From Fictibacillus phosphorivorans (lineage in GTDB: Bacteria; Bacillota; Bacilli; Bacillales; Fictibacillaceae), in contig NZ_JAMBOR010000001.1 in NCBI RefSeq assembly GCF_023715845.1, positions 124,001 to 188,000 of the forward strand: a DNA stretch of 64,000 nucleotides, read 5' to 3'. Of this stretch, positions 54,217 to 64,000 are shown one piece after another. Every line of letters begins with the position of its first letter. The first letter of the stretch is position 1. The notes under the pieces were generated by a model. The model saw only the letters and a list, made by a program, of their open reading frames with translations. It ran no database searches and had not been told where the DNA came from. Both the position numbers and the translations under genes were made by a program.

Positions 54217-55224
54217 ATGTTAGAACTTAGTTCGATTGCAACGATTGCCATTATTGGTCTAATCGTTATTGCTTTAGCCATATTGTTTACGTTTGTTCCG
54301 GTTATGCTTTGGATTTCGGCCTTAGCTGCAGGAGTAAGAGTAGGGATCTTTACATTAGTAGGGATGAGATTGAGAAGGGTTATTCCAAACCGCGTAATTA
54401 ATCCGTTGATCAAAGCTGTAAAAGCGGGATTAAACTTAAGTACGAATCAACTTGAGAGTCATTACCTTGCAGGCGGAAACGTTGACCGTGTAGTTAATGC
54501 TTTGATTGCTGCACACCGTGCCAACATCGAGCTTAGCTTTGAAAGAGCAGCCGCGATCGATTTGGCTGGACGTGATGTGCTTGAAGCGGTACAGATGAGT
54601 GTAAACCCTAAAGTTATTGAAACACCATTTATCGCCGGTGTAGCCCTGGATGGTATTGAAGTGAAAGCGAAAGCAAGAATCACAGTAAGAGCTAATATCG
54701 ACCGCCTCGTGGGTGGTGCCGGTGAAGAAACTATTATCGCACGTGTCGGTGAAGGGATTGTAAGTACAATCGGTTCATCTGATACACATAAAAAAGTTCT
54801 TGAGAATCCGGATATGATTTCTCAAACTGTCCTTGCAAAAGGATTGGATGCAGGTACAGCATTTGAGATCCTTTCGATTGATATCGCGGATATTGACATC
54901 GGTAAGAATATCGGTGCAGAATTGCAGACGGATCAAGCGATGGCTGATAAGAATATTGCACAAGCGAAAGCTGAAGAAAGACGTGCGATGGCAGTAGCTA
55001 ATGAACAAGAGATGAAAGCAAGAGTACAGGAAATGAGAGCAAAAGTTGTGGAAGCGGAAGCTGAGGTACCGATGGCTTTAGCAGAAGCGCTTCGTTCGGG
55101 GAATATGGGCTTTATGGATTACATGAACATGAAAAACATCATGGCAGATACGACCATGAGAGAATCGATCAGTAAGTCTTCTAATCCAGATAAAGAGAAC
55201 GATGATAAAGGACGGAAAATGTAA
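54217..55224 (+). CDS. floA: FloA, flotillin-like scaffold protein
   Basis: This 335-residue protein (YqfA) has an N-terminal membrane hairpin (about 5-50) and an SPFH domain ([20 protein letters not shown] and following). The Ala/Glu-rich coiled C-terminus has repeated [17 protein letters not shown]-type heptads. It organises functional membrane microdomains. The ATG at 54217 has GGAGTG 6 bases upstream; ATG 54199 overlaps the yqeZ stop and has no ribosome binding site. B. subtilis FloA has 331 residues. Confidence 0.95.
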   Translation: MLELSSIATIAIIGLIVIALAILFTFVPVMLWISALAAGVRVGIFTLVGMRLRRVIPNRVINPLIKAVKAGLNLSTNQLESHYLAGGNVDRVVNALIAAHRANIELSFERAAAIDLAGRDVLEAVQMSVNPKVIETPFIAGVALDGIEVKAKARITVRANIDRLVGGAGEETIIARVGEGIVSTIGSSDTHKKVLENPDMISQTVLAKGLDAGTAFEILSIDIADIDIGKNIGAELQTDQAMADKNIAQAKAEERRAMAVANEQEMKARVQEMRAKVVEAEAEVPMALAEALRSGNMGFMDYMNMKNIMADTTMRESISKSSNPDKENDDKGRKM

Positions 55225-55226
55225 GT

Positions 55227-55643
55227 ATGAATATCATAGAAGCGATTATTGATGTTCTGTTAGCTAATATCGCTTTTGTTATTATTATCGCTGGGGGATT
55301 ATACAGCTTCTTTAAAAGATTGGCCGATTCTAATCAAACAAACAAACCTGCACCGGCTCGTGGGGATACTAAGCGTCCAAAACAACAAGCATCCCCATTT
55401 GGAGTTCCGAATGCACCGGTTGATCAGTCTAAAAGAGCGATAACGATTACGCCGGAAAAGAAACGCGACAGTAAAGAAGCAATCAGTAAGCGATATGAGG
55501 ATTTGAAGCGAAAAAACGACTCCCCTCGTTATCAGGATAAAGAAGAAGCTATTCTAGGTACTTTTAAAGCGGATCAGCGAGAACTTCAACGAGCAGTGAT
55601 TTGGTCAGAAATTCTCTCGAAGCCAAAAGCATTGCAGAAATGA
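55227..55643 (+). CDS. yqfB: YqfB-like membrane-anchored protein
   Basis: This 138-residue protein has an N-terminal membrane segment (about 6-28, IDVLLANIAFVIIIAGGLYS) and a long polar, basic cytoplasmic tail rich in Lys, Pro and Gln. The position after floA and before yqfC, and the size, correspond to B. subtilis YqfB (about 134). No domain is recognised. The ATG at 55227 comes two bases after the floA stop. Function is unknown; a link to FloA is suggested by gene order only. Confidence 0.75.
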   Translation: MNIIEAIIDVLLANIAFVIIIAGGLYSFFKRLADSNQTNKPAPARGDTKRPKQQASPFGVPNAPVDQSKRAITITPEKKRDSKEAISKRYEDLKRKNDSPRYQDKEEAILGTFKADQRELQRAVIWSEILSKPKALQK

Positions 55644-55670
55644 TTCTGACGAAAAGCAACTAAAGAAAAG

Positions 55671-55699
55671 TGATAGTTTCCCCCCCTCTCTCATAAAAA
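55671..55699 (+). promoter_or_regulatory. Candidate SigE promoter of yqfC
   Basis: TGATAGT (55671-55677), a 14-base spacer and CATAAAAA (55692-55699) resemble the SigE consensus (KMATATT-N14-15-CATACAMT). Transcripts would start near 55706, inside the 3' arm of the hairpin at 55682-55712. Confidence 0.45.
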
Positions 55700-55719
55700 T
55701 GGAGAGAGGGGGTTTTTTT
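55682..55719 (+). terminator. Terminator whose 3' arm is the yqfC ribosome binding site
   Basis: CCCCCTCTCTC (55682-55692) pairs perfectly with GAGAGAGGGGG (55702-55712), followed by seven T and then the yqfC ATG at 55720. The purine-rich arm is also the only Shine-Dalgarno sequence of yqfC, so readthrough mRNA would mask it. Confidence 0.75.
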
Positions 55720-56001
55720 ATGGGAAAATTGCGCCAGCAAGTAAGCAAATGGATGATGCAGAATCTTGATTTACCAGCAGACGTAGTAATGGATTTACCC
55801 CGGATAACCATGATTGGACAACTACACATTTATATAGAGAATCATAGAGGCGTTAAAGCTTTTTCCAATGAGCAGCTTAAGCTCAAATTGAAACAAGGCA
55901 CTCTCGTCATCTCCGGAAGAGAATTTGTCATTAAAACCATTCTGCCAGAAGAGATTCTTTTAGAAGGTAGCATCTCTTCAGTTGAATTTGAGAACGAGTA
56001 A
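55720..56001 (+). CDS. yqfC: YqfC, sporulation protein
   Basis: This 93-residue protein begins MGKLRQQVSKWMMQNLDLPA and contains DLPRITMIGQLHIYIENHRG (about 26-45). It matches the YabP/YqfC family of sporulation proteins, which are SigE-dependent in B. subtilis. The ATG at 55720 fits the family length; the longer frame from 55699 would begin inside the terminator hairpin. It is followed 26 bases later by yqfD. Confidence 0.92.
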   Translation: MGKLRQQVSKWMMQNLDLPADVVMDLPRITMIGQLHIYIENHRGVKAFSNEQLKLKLKQGTLVISGREFVIKTILPEEILLEGSISSVEFENE

Positions 56002-56027
56002 CAGATTGAAGGATATGGAGGGAGAAA

Positions 56028-57221
56028 ATGAAAAACAAATGGAACAATCACTTAAAAGGGTATGTGAGGATCGAAATTGTTGGACAAGAGTCCAGTTCTT
56101 TCATCAATACTTGTCTACAGTCGGGAATTCAAATATGGGATATTAAACCGATCGATGGGAAACGAGTAGAAGTATCCATTTCCGTTCCTGATGTCCAAAG
56201 AGCAAAAGCCTTATTAAAACAAAACAAGCTCAAAATTAGAATTAAGGATAAAAAGGGGACACCCTTTTTATTGAAAAAAATGTGGAAAAGAAATGGTTTC
56301 ATAATGGGTATGGTTTCGTTTGTTTTCATTCTGTTCTTATTATCTAATATGATTTGGAATATAAATGTCGTCGGCGCAAATCCTAAAACTGAATACGAGC
56401 TAAGAAAAGCTGCATTCGAAATTGGGGTGAAAAAGGGGAAGTTTATCTTCTTATTGCCTAACGTAAGAGAGATCCAAAGACAGCTGACTGAAAAAATGGG
56501 TAACGTCACCTGGATCGGTGTGACACAGCACGGTACCTCCTATCGTTTTGAGGTCGTTGAAAAAGAGATCCCAAAGGAAAAAAAGGTTACAGGGCCGAGG
56601 CATCTTGTTGCTACAAAGCAAGCGGTTATCCATTCTTTATTCGTAGAAAAAGGACAACCAGTTGTGGCGGCAAACGATTATGTTAAAAAGGGAACGTTGT
56701 TGGTGTCTGGCTATATCGGGAAAGAAAAAAAACCCGAATTAGTAAGTGCAAAAGGCAAGGTGTTTGGGGAAGTCTGGTATGAATCCAAAGTCGAAATCCC
56801 TTTAAATACTTCTTTTCAAACATACACAGGAAAGTTTAAAAATAGGCATTATGTCTCTTTGTTTGGATTAAATATTCCGATTTACGGATTTTCTGATGGA
56901 GAATTTCAGGATAAAACGGAAACACTAAACGAAAGTCCTCTTTACCTGGCGAAGTGGAAGATGCCGTTTTCTTATATTAAGAAAGAAATCCGAGAAACCG
57001 ACGGGGTTAAACGGTCTTACACGAAAAAAGAGGCCATACAAGTCGGGAAAAAGATGGCTAAAAAAGAATTGCTGAAAAAACTGCCTGTAGATGCAAAAAT
57101 TAAAGGTGAAAAAGTTTGGCAACAAAAGGTTTCCAATGGTAAAGTAAAATTAACGATGCTCTACCAAGTTATTGAAAATATTGCATCTGAACAACCTATA
57201 CCTATCCAACAAGGAGAATGA
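56028..57221 (+). CDS. yqfD: YqfD, sporulation membrane protein
   Basis: This 397-residue protein has an N-terminal cytoplasmic domain (about 1-88), one membrane helix (about 92-112, GFIMGMVSFVFILFLLSNMI) and a large external domain with beta-rich repeats (VGANPKTEYELRKAAFEIGV, then a POTRA-like part). B. subtilis YqfD is a SigE-dependent sporulation protein, often called a stage IV factor. The ATG at 56028 follows ATGGAGGG. The stop overlaps the ATG that precedes the phoH start. Confidence 0.93.
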   Translation: MKNKWNNHLKGYVRIEIVGQESSSFINTCLQSGIQIWDIKPIDGKRVEVSISVPDVQRAKALLKQNKLKIRIKDKKGTPFLLKKMWKRNGFIMGMVSFVFILFLLSNMIWNINVVGANPKTEYELRKAAFEIGVKKGKFIFLLPNVREIQRQLTEKMGNVTWIGVTQHGTSYRFEVVEKEIPKEKKVTGPRHLVATKQAVIHSLFVEKGQPVVAANDYVKKGTLLVSGYIGKEKKPELVSAKGKVFGEVWYESKVEIPLNTSFQTYTGKFKNRHYVSLFGLNIPIYGFSDGEFQDKTETLNESPLYLAKWKMPFSYIKKEIRETDGVKRSYTKKEAIQVGKKMAKKELLKKLPVDAKIKGEKVWQQKVSNGKVKLTMLYQVIENIASEQPIPIQQGE

Positions 57222-57226
57222 GTAGT

Positions 57227-58189
57227 TTGTCAGAAACGAAAAGACTTAATTCATTACAACTGGAAAATACAACAGAAGCCGCATCACTTTTTGGGCCGAA
57301 CGATGCCTTTTTAAAGGTTATTGAACATAAGCTCAACGTAGGGATTGTTACCCGGGGAGAGGAAATTTTAGTAACAGGAGAGCTTGCCAAAGCTGAGATG
57401 GTCGAAGAAACACTATCCGTGTTATTAAAATTAGTGCGAAAAGGCATAAAAATATCTGAGAGGGACATTGTTTATGCCGTTCAGCTCGCAGAAAAGAACA
57501 TGCTTGATGAATTAAGTGAGTTATATGAAGAAGAAATAGCAGTGACTGCAAAAGGAAAACCGATTCGTGTTAAAACCCTAGGTCAGAGGCATTACGTTCA
57601 ATCCATGAGAAAACGTGACCTTGTATTTGGCATTGGACCAGCAGGGACGGGCAAGACTTATCTTGCAGTCGTTATGGCAGTGAATGCATTGAAAGATGGC
57701 CGGATTAAAAAGATTGTTCTTACCCGTCCTGCAGTGGAAGCAGGTGAGAGCTTAGGCTTTTTACCAGGAGATTTAAAAGAGAAAGTTGACCCATACTTAC
57801 GCCCGCTTTATGATGCGCTGCACGATCTTCTCGGGTCCGAACATACTGAGAGGCTCATCGAACGGGGAACGATTGAAATTGCACCGTTAGCATACATGAG
57901 AGGCCGAACCTTGGATGAATCCTTCGTAATTCTAGATGAAGCACAAAATACATCTCCTGAACAAATGAAAATGTTTTTAACTCGTCTTGGATTCGGATCG
58001 AAAATGGTGATTACGGGAGACCTTACACAAATTGATCTGCCTAGAGGAAAAGAGTCCGGGTTAAAAGTTACAGAAAAAAGACTTGAAGGCGTTAATGGAA
58101 TTGATTTTATATACTTAAAACAGCTAGATGTTGTAAGACATCCGCTCGTTCAACGGATTATAGAAGCATACGAAACATATAATAAATAA
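57227..58189 (+). CDS. phoH: PhoH-like ATPase
   Basis: This protein of about 320 residues has an N-terminal KH-like region (VIEHKLNVGIVTRGEEILVT) and a PhoH ATPase domain with Walker A GIGPAGTGKTYL (about 133-144) and Walker B SFVILDEAQNTSPEQMK (about 230). PhoH proteins bind RNA and are often next to ybeY and era, as here. The likely start is TTG 57227 after AAGGAG; ATG 57218 lies only one base from the ribosome binding site. B. subtilis PhoH has 319 residues. Confidence 0.94.
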   Translation: MSETKRLNSLQLENTTEAASLFGPNDAFLKVIEHKLNVGIVTRGEEILVTGELAKAEMVEETLSVLLKLVRKGIKISERDIVYAVQLAEKNMLDELSELYEEEIAVTAKGKPIRVKTLGQRHYVQSMRKRDLVFGIGPAGTGKTYLAVVMAVNALKDGRIKKIVLTRPAVEAGESLGFLPGDLKEKVDPYLRPLYDALHDLLGSEHTERLIERGTIEIAPLAYMRGRTLDESFVILDEAQNTSPEQMKMFLTRLGFGSKMVITGDLTQIDLPRGKESGLKVTEKRLEGVNGIDFIYLKQLDVVRHPLVQRIIEAYETYNK

Positions 58190-58217
58190 GGACTCCTGTC
58201 TCAAGGAGCCCTTTTTT
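58190..58217 (+). terminator. Terminator after phoH
   Basis: GGACTCCT (58190-58197) and AGGAGCCC (58204-58211) pair with one mismatch and run into six T. Confidence 0.65.
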
Positions 58218-58293
58218 ACTTTATATAAGTACCATATTTGTCCAACATTTGCTAAGATTAGTACAGGATTCAAAGTTTAGGGAGTGGTAGCGT

Positions 58294-60408
58294 TTGGTCA
58301 ACTTGAAGCACGTACTATCAAATTACTTACGTTTAAGCGTCTCAACGGTATCTTTTATACTTATGGGATTGATTTTATTTGCGATCTTAGTAAGCAATGT
58401 CATTCCTAATGTTGTAGATGTTAACGTTTATGACCGTGCGCCTAGAGATATTCAGTCACCGATAACGATTCCTTTAGAAGAGCAGACGGAAGCTAGGAAA
58501 AGAATGGCTGAAGAAAATGTAAAGAATGAATATACCTTTAATAAAGAGATTGCTTTAGCACAAGCAGAAGGTATTGAATCTTTAATTAATACGATTATTA
58601 CAATTAACGAAACAGAAGAAAAAAAGAAAGGAGATGAACCTCCTTTAACCTACGAACAAAAAGTTGAGCAGCTTAAGGATTACATAGATACCACTGAGAT
58701 TTCTAAGGAAACATTTCAGGCTTTGTTTAGAGCGAGTGAAGTGGAATTGGCAAATGTGAAAAGCCTTTCAATCCGAGTGCTTGAGAGTGTGCTCGAAGAT
58801 CCGATCATGGTAGAAGAAGTTGAAGGTAAAAGAGATGAAGCCGTTCGATTAATTCGTGAAAATGGAAATTTATCTTACTCTCTCAGGAACGCGACAGAAG
58901 AATTAACAAGAACGTTTATCATCGCGAACCGCACACTCGATACTGAAAAAACAAGACAAAAACGTAAAGAAGCCAGTGAAAAAGTGGAAGAAGTTTTTAT
59001 TAGAGAAGGGGAAGTTTTGGTTAAAAGCGGTTCAGTGATCACGCCTGAAATCTATGAAAGATTAAAAAAGGTTGGCCTCCTTGACCAAGAAATGAAAACA
59101 TATCCATACTACGGTCTCTTCTTGTTTGTCATACTTGTAATGGCAGGACTTTACTACTTTATGAAAGAAGAACGGAAGAAAGAGCACTTCAGGAAGTATG
59201 TAACGATTTATGCTCTGCTTTTTACACTTACACTTGTAGTGATGAAGCTGTTAAGCCTTAGTACTGATATTGGTTTGAACAGTTTGATGTATCTTGTTCC
59301 GGTAGCTGCTGGTGCGATGATGATTAAAATGCTGTTTAACGAAGAGCTCGCTGTCGTTACTTCAGTCATTTTTGCACTTAGTGCAGCATTAATATTTAAT
59401 GAACAGACCACAGGGAACTTTAATTTTATCATGAGTTTGTATGTTTTATTTAACGCCCTTGCAGGAATCTTGTTCTTAGGAAAAACACAGCAGCGTTCAA
59501 AAATACTTCAAGCCGGATTTTTCGTTTCTTTTATAGCGATTCTAACAGTAGCAAGTGTACTGTTGCTTCAAAACGGGAAATTCACCTCTTGGCAGATTGG
59601 ACTTGACCTTGGCTGTGCTGCTTTATCCGGATTTATTTCAGCGGTACTTACTTTAGGACTGCTACCGGTGATCGAATCATCTTTTAATATTTTATCAGTG
59701 ACGAAATTGATCGAGCTCTCTAATCCGAATCATCCGATTTTAAGGAAAGTCCTCATGGAAGCCCCTGGGACTTATCATCATAGTATTATGGTGGCAAACT
59801 TATCTGAAGCTGCATGTGAATCGATCGGTGCCAATGGACTTCTAGCACGTGTAGGTTCTTATTATCATGATGTAGGCAAGACAAAACGGCCGCATTTTTT
59901 CATAGAAAATCAGATGAACATGGAAAATCCACATGATAAGATTGCTCCTCAGTTAAGCAAAACGATCATAACAGCACATCCATATGATGGAGCGGATATG
60001 CTTCGAGCGGAAAAAATACCGAAAGAGATCATTGATATAGCGGAACAGCATCATGGGACTACCCTGTTAAAATATTTCTATCATAAGGCTACCCAGTTAA
60101 CGGAAAAAGAAGTATCCGAATCCGATTTCCGTTATCCTGGACCGAAAGCTCAAACGAAGGAAGTTGCGATTATAGGTATCTCAGATGCAGTTGAAGCAGC
60201 AGTTAGATCTTTAGCAAAGCCTACACCAGTAAAGATCGATCAGATCATTCGAAAGATTATAAAGGAAAGACTCGAAGATGGGCAGTTTGATGAATGTGAC
60301 CTTACATTAAAAGAATTAGATATCGTAGCAAAAACGCTAACACAAACACTTCAAGGAATCTTTCATTCCCGAATCGAGTATCCAGAAGAAACGAAAAAGG
60401 TGGATTAA
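58294..60408 (+). CDS. pgpH: PgpH (YqfF), 7TM-HD cyclic-di-AMP phosphodiesterase
   Basis: This 704-residue membrane protein hydrolyses c-di-AMP. It has an N-terminal helix (about 15-38), a large extracytoplasmic domain (about 45-265), seven membrane helices (about 272-460) and a cytoplasmic HD domain. The HD domain carries [14 protein letters not shown] and [18 protein letters not shown] (about 490-550), then [12 protein letters not shown]. The start is TTG 58294, after GGGAGTGG. The stop overlaps the ybeY start (TAATG). B. subtilis PgpH has 711 residues. Confidence 0.95.
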   Translation: MVNLKHVLSNYLRLSVSTVSFILMGLILFAILVSNVIPNVVDVNVYDRAPRDIQSPITIPLEEQTEARKRMAEENVKNEYTFNKEIALAQAEGIESLINTIITINETEEKKKGDEPPLTYEQKVEQLKDYIDTTEISKETFQALFRASEVELANVKSLSIRVLESVLEDPIMVEEVEGKRDEAVRLIRENGNLSYSLRNATEELTRTFIIANRTLDTEKTRQKRKEASEKVEEVFIREGEVLVKSGSVITPEIYERLKKVGLLDQEMKTYPYYGLFLFVILVMAGLYYFMKEERKKEHFRKYVTIYALLFTLTLVVMKLLSLSTDIGLNSLMYLVPVAAGAMMIKMLFNEELAVVTSVIFALSAALIFNEQTTGNFNFIMSLYVLFNALAGILFLGKTQQRSKILQAGFFVSFIAILTVASVLLLQNGKFTSWQIGLDLGCAALSGFISAVLTLGLLPVIESSFNILSVTKLIELSNPNHPILRKVLMEAPGTYHHSIMVANLSEAACESIGANGLLARVGSYYHDVGKTKRPHFFIENQMNMENPHDKIAPQLSKTIITAHPYDGADMLRAEKIPKEIIDIAEQHHGTTLLKYFYHKATQLTEKEVSESDFRYPGPKAQTKEVAIIGISDAVEAAVRSLAKPTPVKIDQIIRKIIKERLEDGQFDECDLTLKELDIVAKTLTQTLQGIFHSRIEYPEETKKVD

Positions 60409-60410
60409 TG

Positions 60411-60878
60411 ATGACATTACATGTTGAGTATTTAAATGAAATTGATGAAAATAGTGTTGAGTTCCAAGAGTTATTAACCAATGTATTGCAAAAAGCCTCA
60501 GAGATGGAAGAAACGGGGCCAGCAGAAGTCTCAGTGACAATCGTTACGAAAGAAAGAATTAAGGAAATTAACAGCGAATACAGACAGAAAGATGCTGTTA
60601 CTGATGTTATCTCTTTTGCCATGGAAGAAATGGGAGAAGATGAAACAGAGATTATTGGCGGTGAAGAAACAAGGTTTTTAGGAGACATCATTATCTGTTT
60701 AGACGTTGCAAAAGAACAAGCGGAAGAATATGGACATTCGATCGAGAGAGAAATGGGGTTCCTTGCCGTTCATGGATTCCTTCATCTTTTAGGATATGAC
60801 CATATGACTGAAGCAGATGAGAAGGCGATGTTTGGCAGACAAGAGGAAATATTGGAGCAGTATGGATTGAAAAGATGA
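60411..60878 (+). CDS. ybeY: YbeY, endoribonuclease / rRNA maturation factor
   Basis: This 155-residue metal-dependent endoribonuclease has the zinc motif [11 protein letters not shown] (about 119-129) and the conserved [10 protein letters not shown] (about 64). It matures 16S rRNA ends and takes part in ribosome quality control. Two adjacent ATGs (60408, 60411) can start it; the second fits the spacing from AAGGTGG better. Its stop overlaps the dgkA start. Confidence 0.95.
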   Translation: MTLHVEYLNEIDENSVEFQELLTNVLQKASEMEETGPAEVSVTIVTKERIKEINSEYRQKDAVTDVISFAMEEMGEDETEIIGGEETRFLGDIIICLDVAKEQAEEYGHSIEREMGFLAVHGFLHLLGYDHMTEADEKAMFGRQEEILEQYGLKR

Positions 60879-61246
60879 TCGTATGGGATAAGTTATTAAA
60901 AAGCTTTCAATATGCTTATGCAGGTATTATACAAACCTATAGAAGTGAACAGAATTTTAAAATACACTTGTTTATAAGTGTAACCGTAATCATAATAGCT
61001 GTTATCCTTAATTTCTCTGCCTTACGTATGACCGTTTTACTGATTGTAATCGGCATTGTACTCGCATTAGAACTCATGAATACTGCGGTTGAAAAAACAG
61101 TCGATCTAATCACGCTAAAACGCCATCCGTTGGCAAAGGAAGCGAAAGATGCTGCAGCAGGTGCAGTTTTGGTTTTTTCCATATTTGCTGTTATAATCGG
61201 TATACTGCTATTTATAGAACCTTTATTAAAAAGCATAGAAAGTTAA
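60875..61246 (+). CDS. dgkA: DgkA, undecaprenol/diacylglycerol kinase
   Basis: This 123-residue membrane kinase has three helices and the family motif [13 protein letters not shown] (about 67-79), with the catalytic Glu and metal ligands. [11 protein letters not shown] (about 88-98) follows. In B. subtilis the enzyme phosphorylates undecaprenol, helping to recycle the wall-lipid carrier. The ATG at 60875 overlaps the ybeY stop by four bases. Confidence 0.94.
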   Translation: MIVWDKLLKSFQYAYAGIIQTYRSEQNFKIHLFISVTVIIIAVILNFSALRMTVLLIVIGIVLALELMNTAVEKTVDLITLKRHPLAKEAKDAAAGAVLVFSIFAVIIGILLFIEPLLKSIES

Positions 61247-62564
<1,318 letters not shown>

Positions 62565-62662
62565 TAGTAAAAACTGTTAATTTTTCTTTCACATGAAAAC
62601 GATGTTTAAGGTGAACCTAGTTAATATCAGGAGTAAAAACAAATAGAAAGGTGTGTCCAACG

Positions 62663-62806
62663 ATGAAAGAATTTACTTGGAAAGTATTCTGTGAAACGGG
62701 CAATATTGATACCTATTTGTTATACAAAGAGCTTGACCAAGAAATAACAGCGCTATCAGCAGTTATTCCCTCTGAAGAGTCTCTAGAAGAACCTCCGTTG
62801 CAATAA
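62663..62806 (+). CDS. yqzL: YqzL family small protein
   Basis: This 47-residue protein reads MKEFTWKVFCETGNIDTYLL at the start and has an acidic C-terminus. It matches B. subtilis YqzL (MLDFTWKVFSQTGNIDTYLL...), found between era and recO. The ATG at 62663 follows AAAGGTGTG. Function is unknown. Length is normal. Confidence 0.92.
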   Translation: MKEFTWKVFCETGNIDTYLLYKELDQEITALSAVIPSEESLEEPPLQ

Positions 62807-62846
62807 TTAACTTGGTGCCTTCTTCATGAGAGGGTGGTGAAATACC

Positions 62847-63590
62847 TTGCTTTATAAAGTGGAAGGAATAGTCATTAAAACCGTTCCGTATGGTGAATCA
62901 AATTTGATTATCACTCTATACACGAAGGAACTTGGAAAAATTGGCGTAATGGCAAGAGGAGCGAAAAAGCCTAAAAGCCGCTTTACTTCCATTACGCAGC
63001 TTTTTACATATGGAATATTTGTGTTTCAAAAAGGAAGGGGTCTAGGAACTTTGCAGCAAGGGGAAGCATTGTCCTCTTTTCGGCATATTCGTGAAGACCT
63101 TGTTAAAACAGCCTATGCAGCTTACTTGTCGGAGCTTCTCGATCGTTTTACATCTGAAGATGACATGAAGCCTGACTTATTTGGGTGGATGAAGCAAGCA
63201 TTAGAGTATATTAATCATGGAATTGACCCAGAAGTCATCACCTTTTTATTTGAGATAAAAATGATGAAAACAGCGGGTATCGTACCTGAACTCTCCAGAT
63301 GTGTCTCTTGTCACCGGAAAGAAGGGGATTTTTCTTTTTCGATTCGAGAAGGCGGATTTCTCTGTGAAAGATGTGCTTACAAAGATCCTTATAGGTTGAA
63401 AATCTCGAAAGGAGTGGCGAGGCTCTTAAATATGTTTTATCATCTTGATCTTGCCAGACTCGGAAACGTGTCCTTAAAAAAGGAAACTAAAAGAGAATTA
63501 AGGATGCTTTTTGATGCCTACATGGAAGAATATTCGGGTGTGTTCTTAAAGTCAAAAAAGTTTTTAAAACAACTGGATGACCTAACGTAA
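62847..63590 (+). CDS. recO: RecO, DNA repair mediator
   Basis: This 247-residue protein has an N-terminal OB fold (MLYKVEGIVIKTVPYGESNL), a helical middle and a zinc finger (CVSCHRKEG near 152, then CERC near 175). RecO works with RecR to load RecA onto SSB-coated single strands. The start is TTG 62847, after GAGGGTGG. The gene order era-yqzL-recO-ccpN is conserved in Bacillus. Confidence 0.95.
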   Translation: MLYKVEGIVIKTVPYGESNLIITLYTKELGKIGVMARGAKKPKSRFTSITQLFTYGIFVFQKGRGLGTLQQGEALSSFRHIREDLVKTAYAAYLSELLDRFTSEDDMKPDLFGWMKQALEYINHGIDPEVITFLFEIKMMKTAGIVPELSRCVSCHRKEGDFSFSIREGGFLCERCAYKDPYRLKISKGVARLLNMFYHLDLARLGNVSLKKETKRELRMLFDAYMEEYSGVFLKSKKFLKQLDDLT

Positions 63591-63591
63591 C

Positions 63592-63620
63592 GACTGTAAA
63601 GAGATCTTTGCAGTTTTTTT
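63592..63620 (+). terminator. recO terminator
   Basis: ACTGTAAAG and CTTTGCAGT pair (one G-T pair) around AGAT and run into seven T. Confidence 0.7.
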
Positions 63621-63621
63621 G

Positions 63622-63650
63622 TTCGCATTTCTCCTTTAATGAGTTATAAT
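63622..63650 (+). promoter_or_regulatory. Promoter of ccpN
   Basis: TTCGCA (63622-63627), a 17-base spacer and a perfect TATAAT (63645-63650) lie shortly before the ccpN start. Confidence 0.65.
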
Positions 63651-63690
63651 AATGAAAATAAGTATAACACATTGGGTGCAGCAAAAGGTG

Positions 63691-64000
63691 GTGTACAAAA
63701 TCGAACTAAACAAAAGACAGCAGAAGATTATTGAGATCGTTAAAGATCATGGACCTATTACAGGCGAACAGATTGCTGACCAGCTTGATTTAACCCGGGC
63801 AACCCTTCGACCTGATCTAGCTATTTTAACGATGGCAGGCTATTTGGATGCTAGACCAAGAGTAGGTTATTTTTACACGGGTAAAACGGGTTCACAATTA
63901 CTGACAGAAAAAGTGAAGAAAATTAAAGTAGCTGAGTTTACTTCAATGCCGGTTGTCGTTCAAGACTCGGCGACAGTATACGAAGCGATCTGTACCATGT
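63691..64000 (+). CDS. ccpN: CcpN, repressor of gluconeogenic genes (3' end outside window)
   Basis: The visible 103 residues (YKIELNKRQQKIIEIVKDHG and on) hold a winged helix-turn-helix (ITGEQIADQLDLTRATLRPD), then ARPRVGYFYTGKTGSQLL and the start of the first CBS domain (MPVVVQDSATVYEAICTM). B. subtilis CcpN (YqzB) represses gapB and pckA on glycolytic carbon sources. The start is probably GTG 63691, next to another GTG at 63688; the ribosome binding site AAAAGG is close. The frame is open to the edge of the window. Confidence 0.94.
   Translation, partial: MYKIELNKRQQKIIEIVKDHGPITGEQIADQLDLTRATLRPDLAILTMAGYLDARPRVGYFYTGKTGSQLLTEKVKKIKVAEFTSMPVVVQDSATVYEAICTM

Overview
This 64-kb window comes from a low-GC, endospore-forming Gram-positive bacterium of the family Bacillaceae. 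The gene order from yqeG to ccpN follows the Bacillus subtilis comE-dnaK-yqf-era chromosomal segment, and spore genes are present (sigK half, SASP, gpr, yqfC, yqfD, sda). The genus cannot be fixed from the sequence alone.

Region 1-8.78 kb looks like the right-hand part of a sigK-intervening ('skin'-like) element. A SpoIVCA-type large serine recombinase (7148-8656) lies directly before an open frame (8719-9147) whose residues after about codon 19 are the C-terminal half of sporulation sigma factor K (the B. subtilis spoIIIC half). The sigK sequence begins abruptly at ...[10 protein letters not shown]. The N-terminal half is not in the window and should lie to the left. The element appears to carry a CarD-like regulator, a small membrane protein, a copper-homeostasis block (csoR, copZ, copA, a His-rich membrane-anchored protein), a broken [2Fe-2S] ferredoxin-like gene, a GerPA/GerPF-type spore gene and decayed coding remnants.

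Region 8.8-18.2 kb holds an alpha/beta SASP, a 24-residue membrane peptide, an M3 oligoendopeptidase, pssA, a minus-strand Mrp Na+/H+ antiporter operon (mrpA-C-D-E-F-G, with mrpB missing) and a YhcN/YlaJ-type lipoprotein. Region 18.2-23.8 kb has the sporulation checkpoint gene sda on the minus strand, a cluster of six DnaA boxes, and the yqeG-yqeH-aroE-yhbY-nadD-yqeK-rsfS-yqeM operon.

Region 23.8-31.4 kb is an accessory metabolic insert. It has a sigma-54 activator with three palindromic upstream sites and a -24/-12 promoter driving a GntP-type permease and 3-hydroxybutyrate dehydrogenase. A cobalamin riboswitch then precedes a class I ribonucleotide reductase pair, which suggests B12-dependent switching with a class II enzyme elsewhere.

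Region 31.4-64 kb is the conserved segment: comER (minus), comEA-EB-EC, yqzM (minus), holA, rpsT (minus), gpr, yqxA (spoIIP is absent between them), lepA, hemW, CIRCE-hrcA-grpE-dnaK, an intergenic repeat, dnaJ-prmA-rsmE-mtaB, deoC, rpsU-yqeY-nfeD(yqeZ)-floA-yqfB, yqfC-yqfD-phoH, pgpH-ybeY-dgkA-cdd-era, yqzL, recO and the start of ccpN. These encode competence, translation factors, heat-shock control, rRNA/tRNA modification, membrane organisation, c-di-AMP turnover and sporulation functions.
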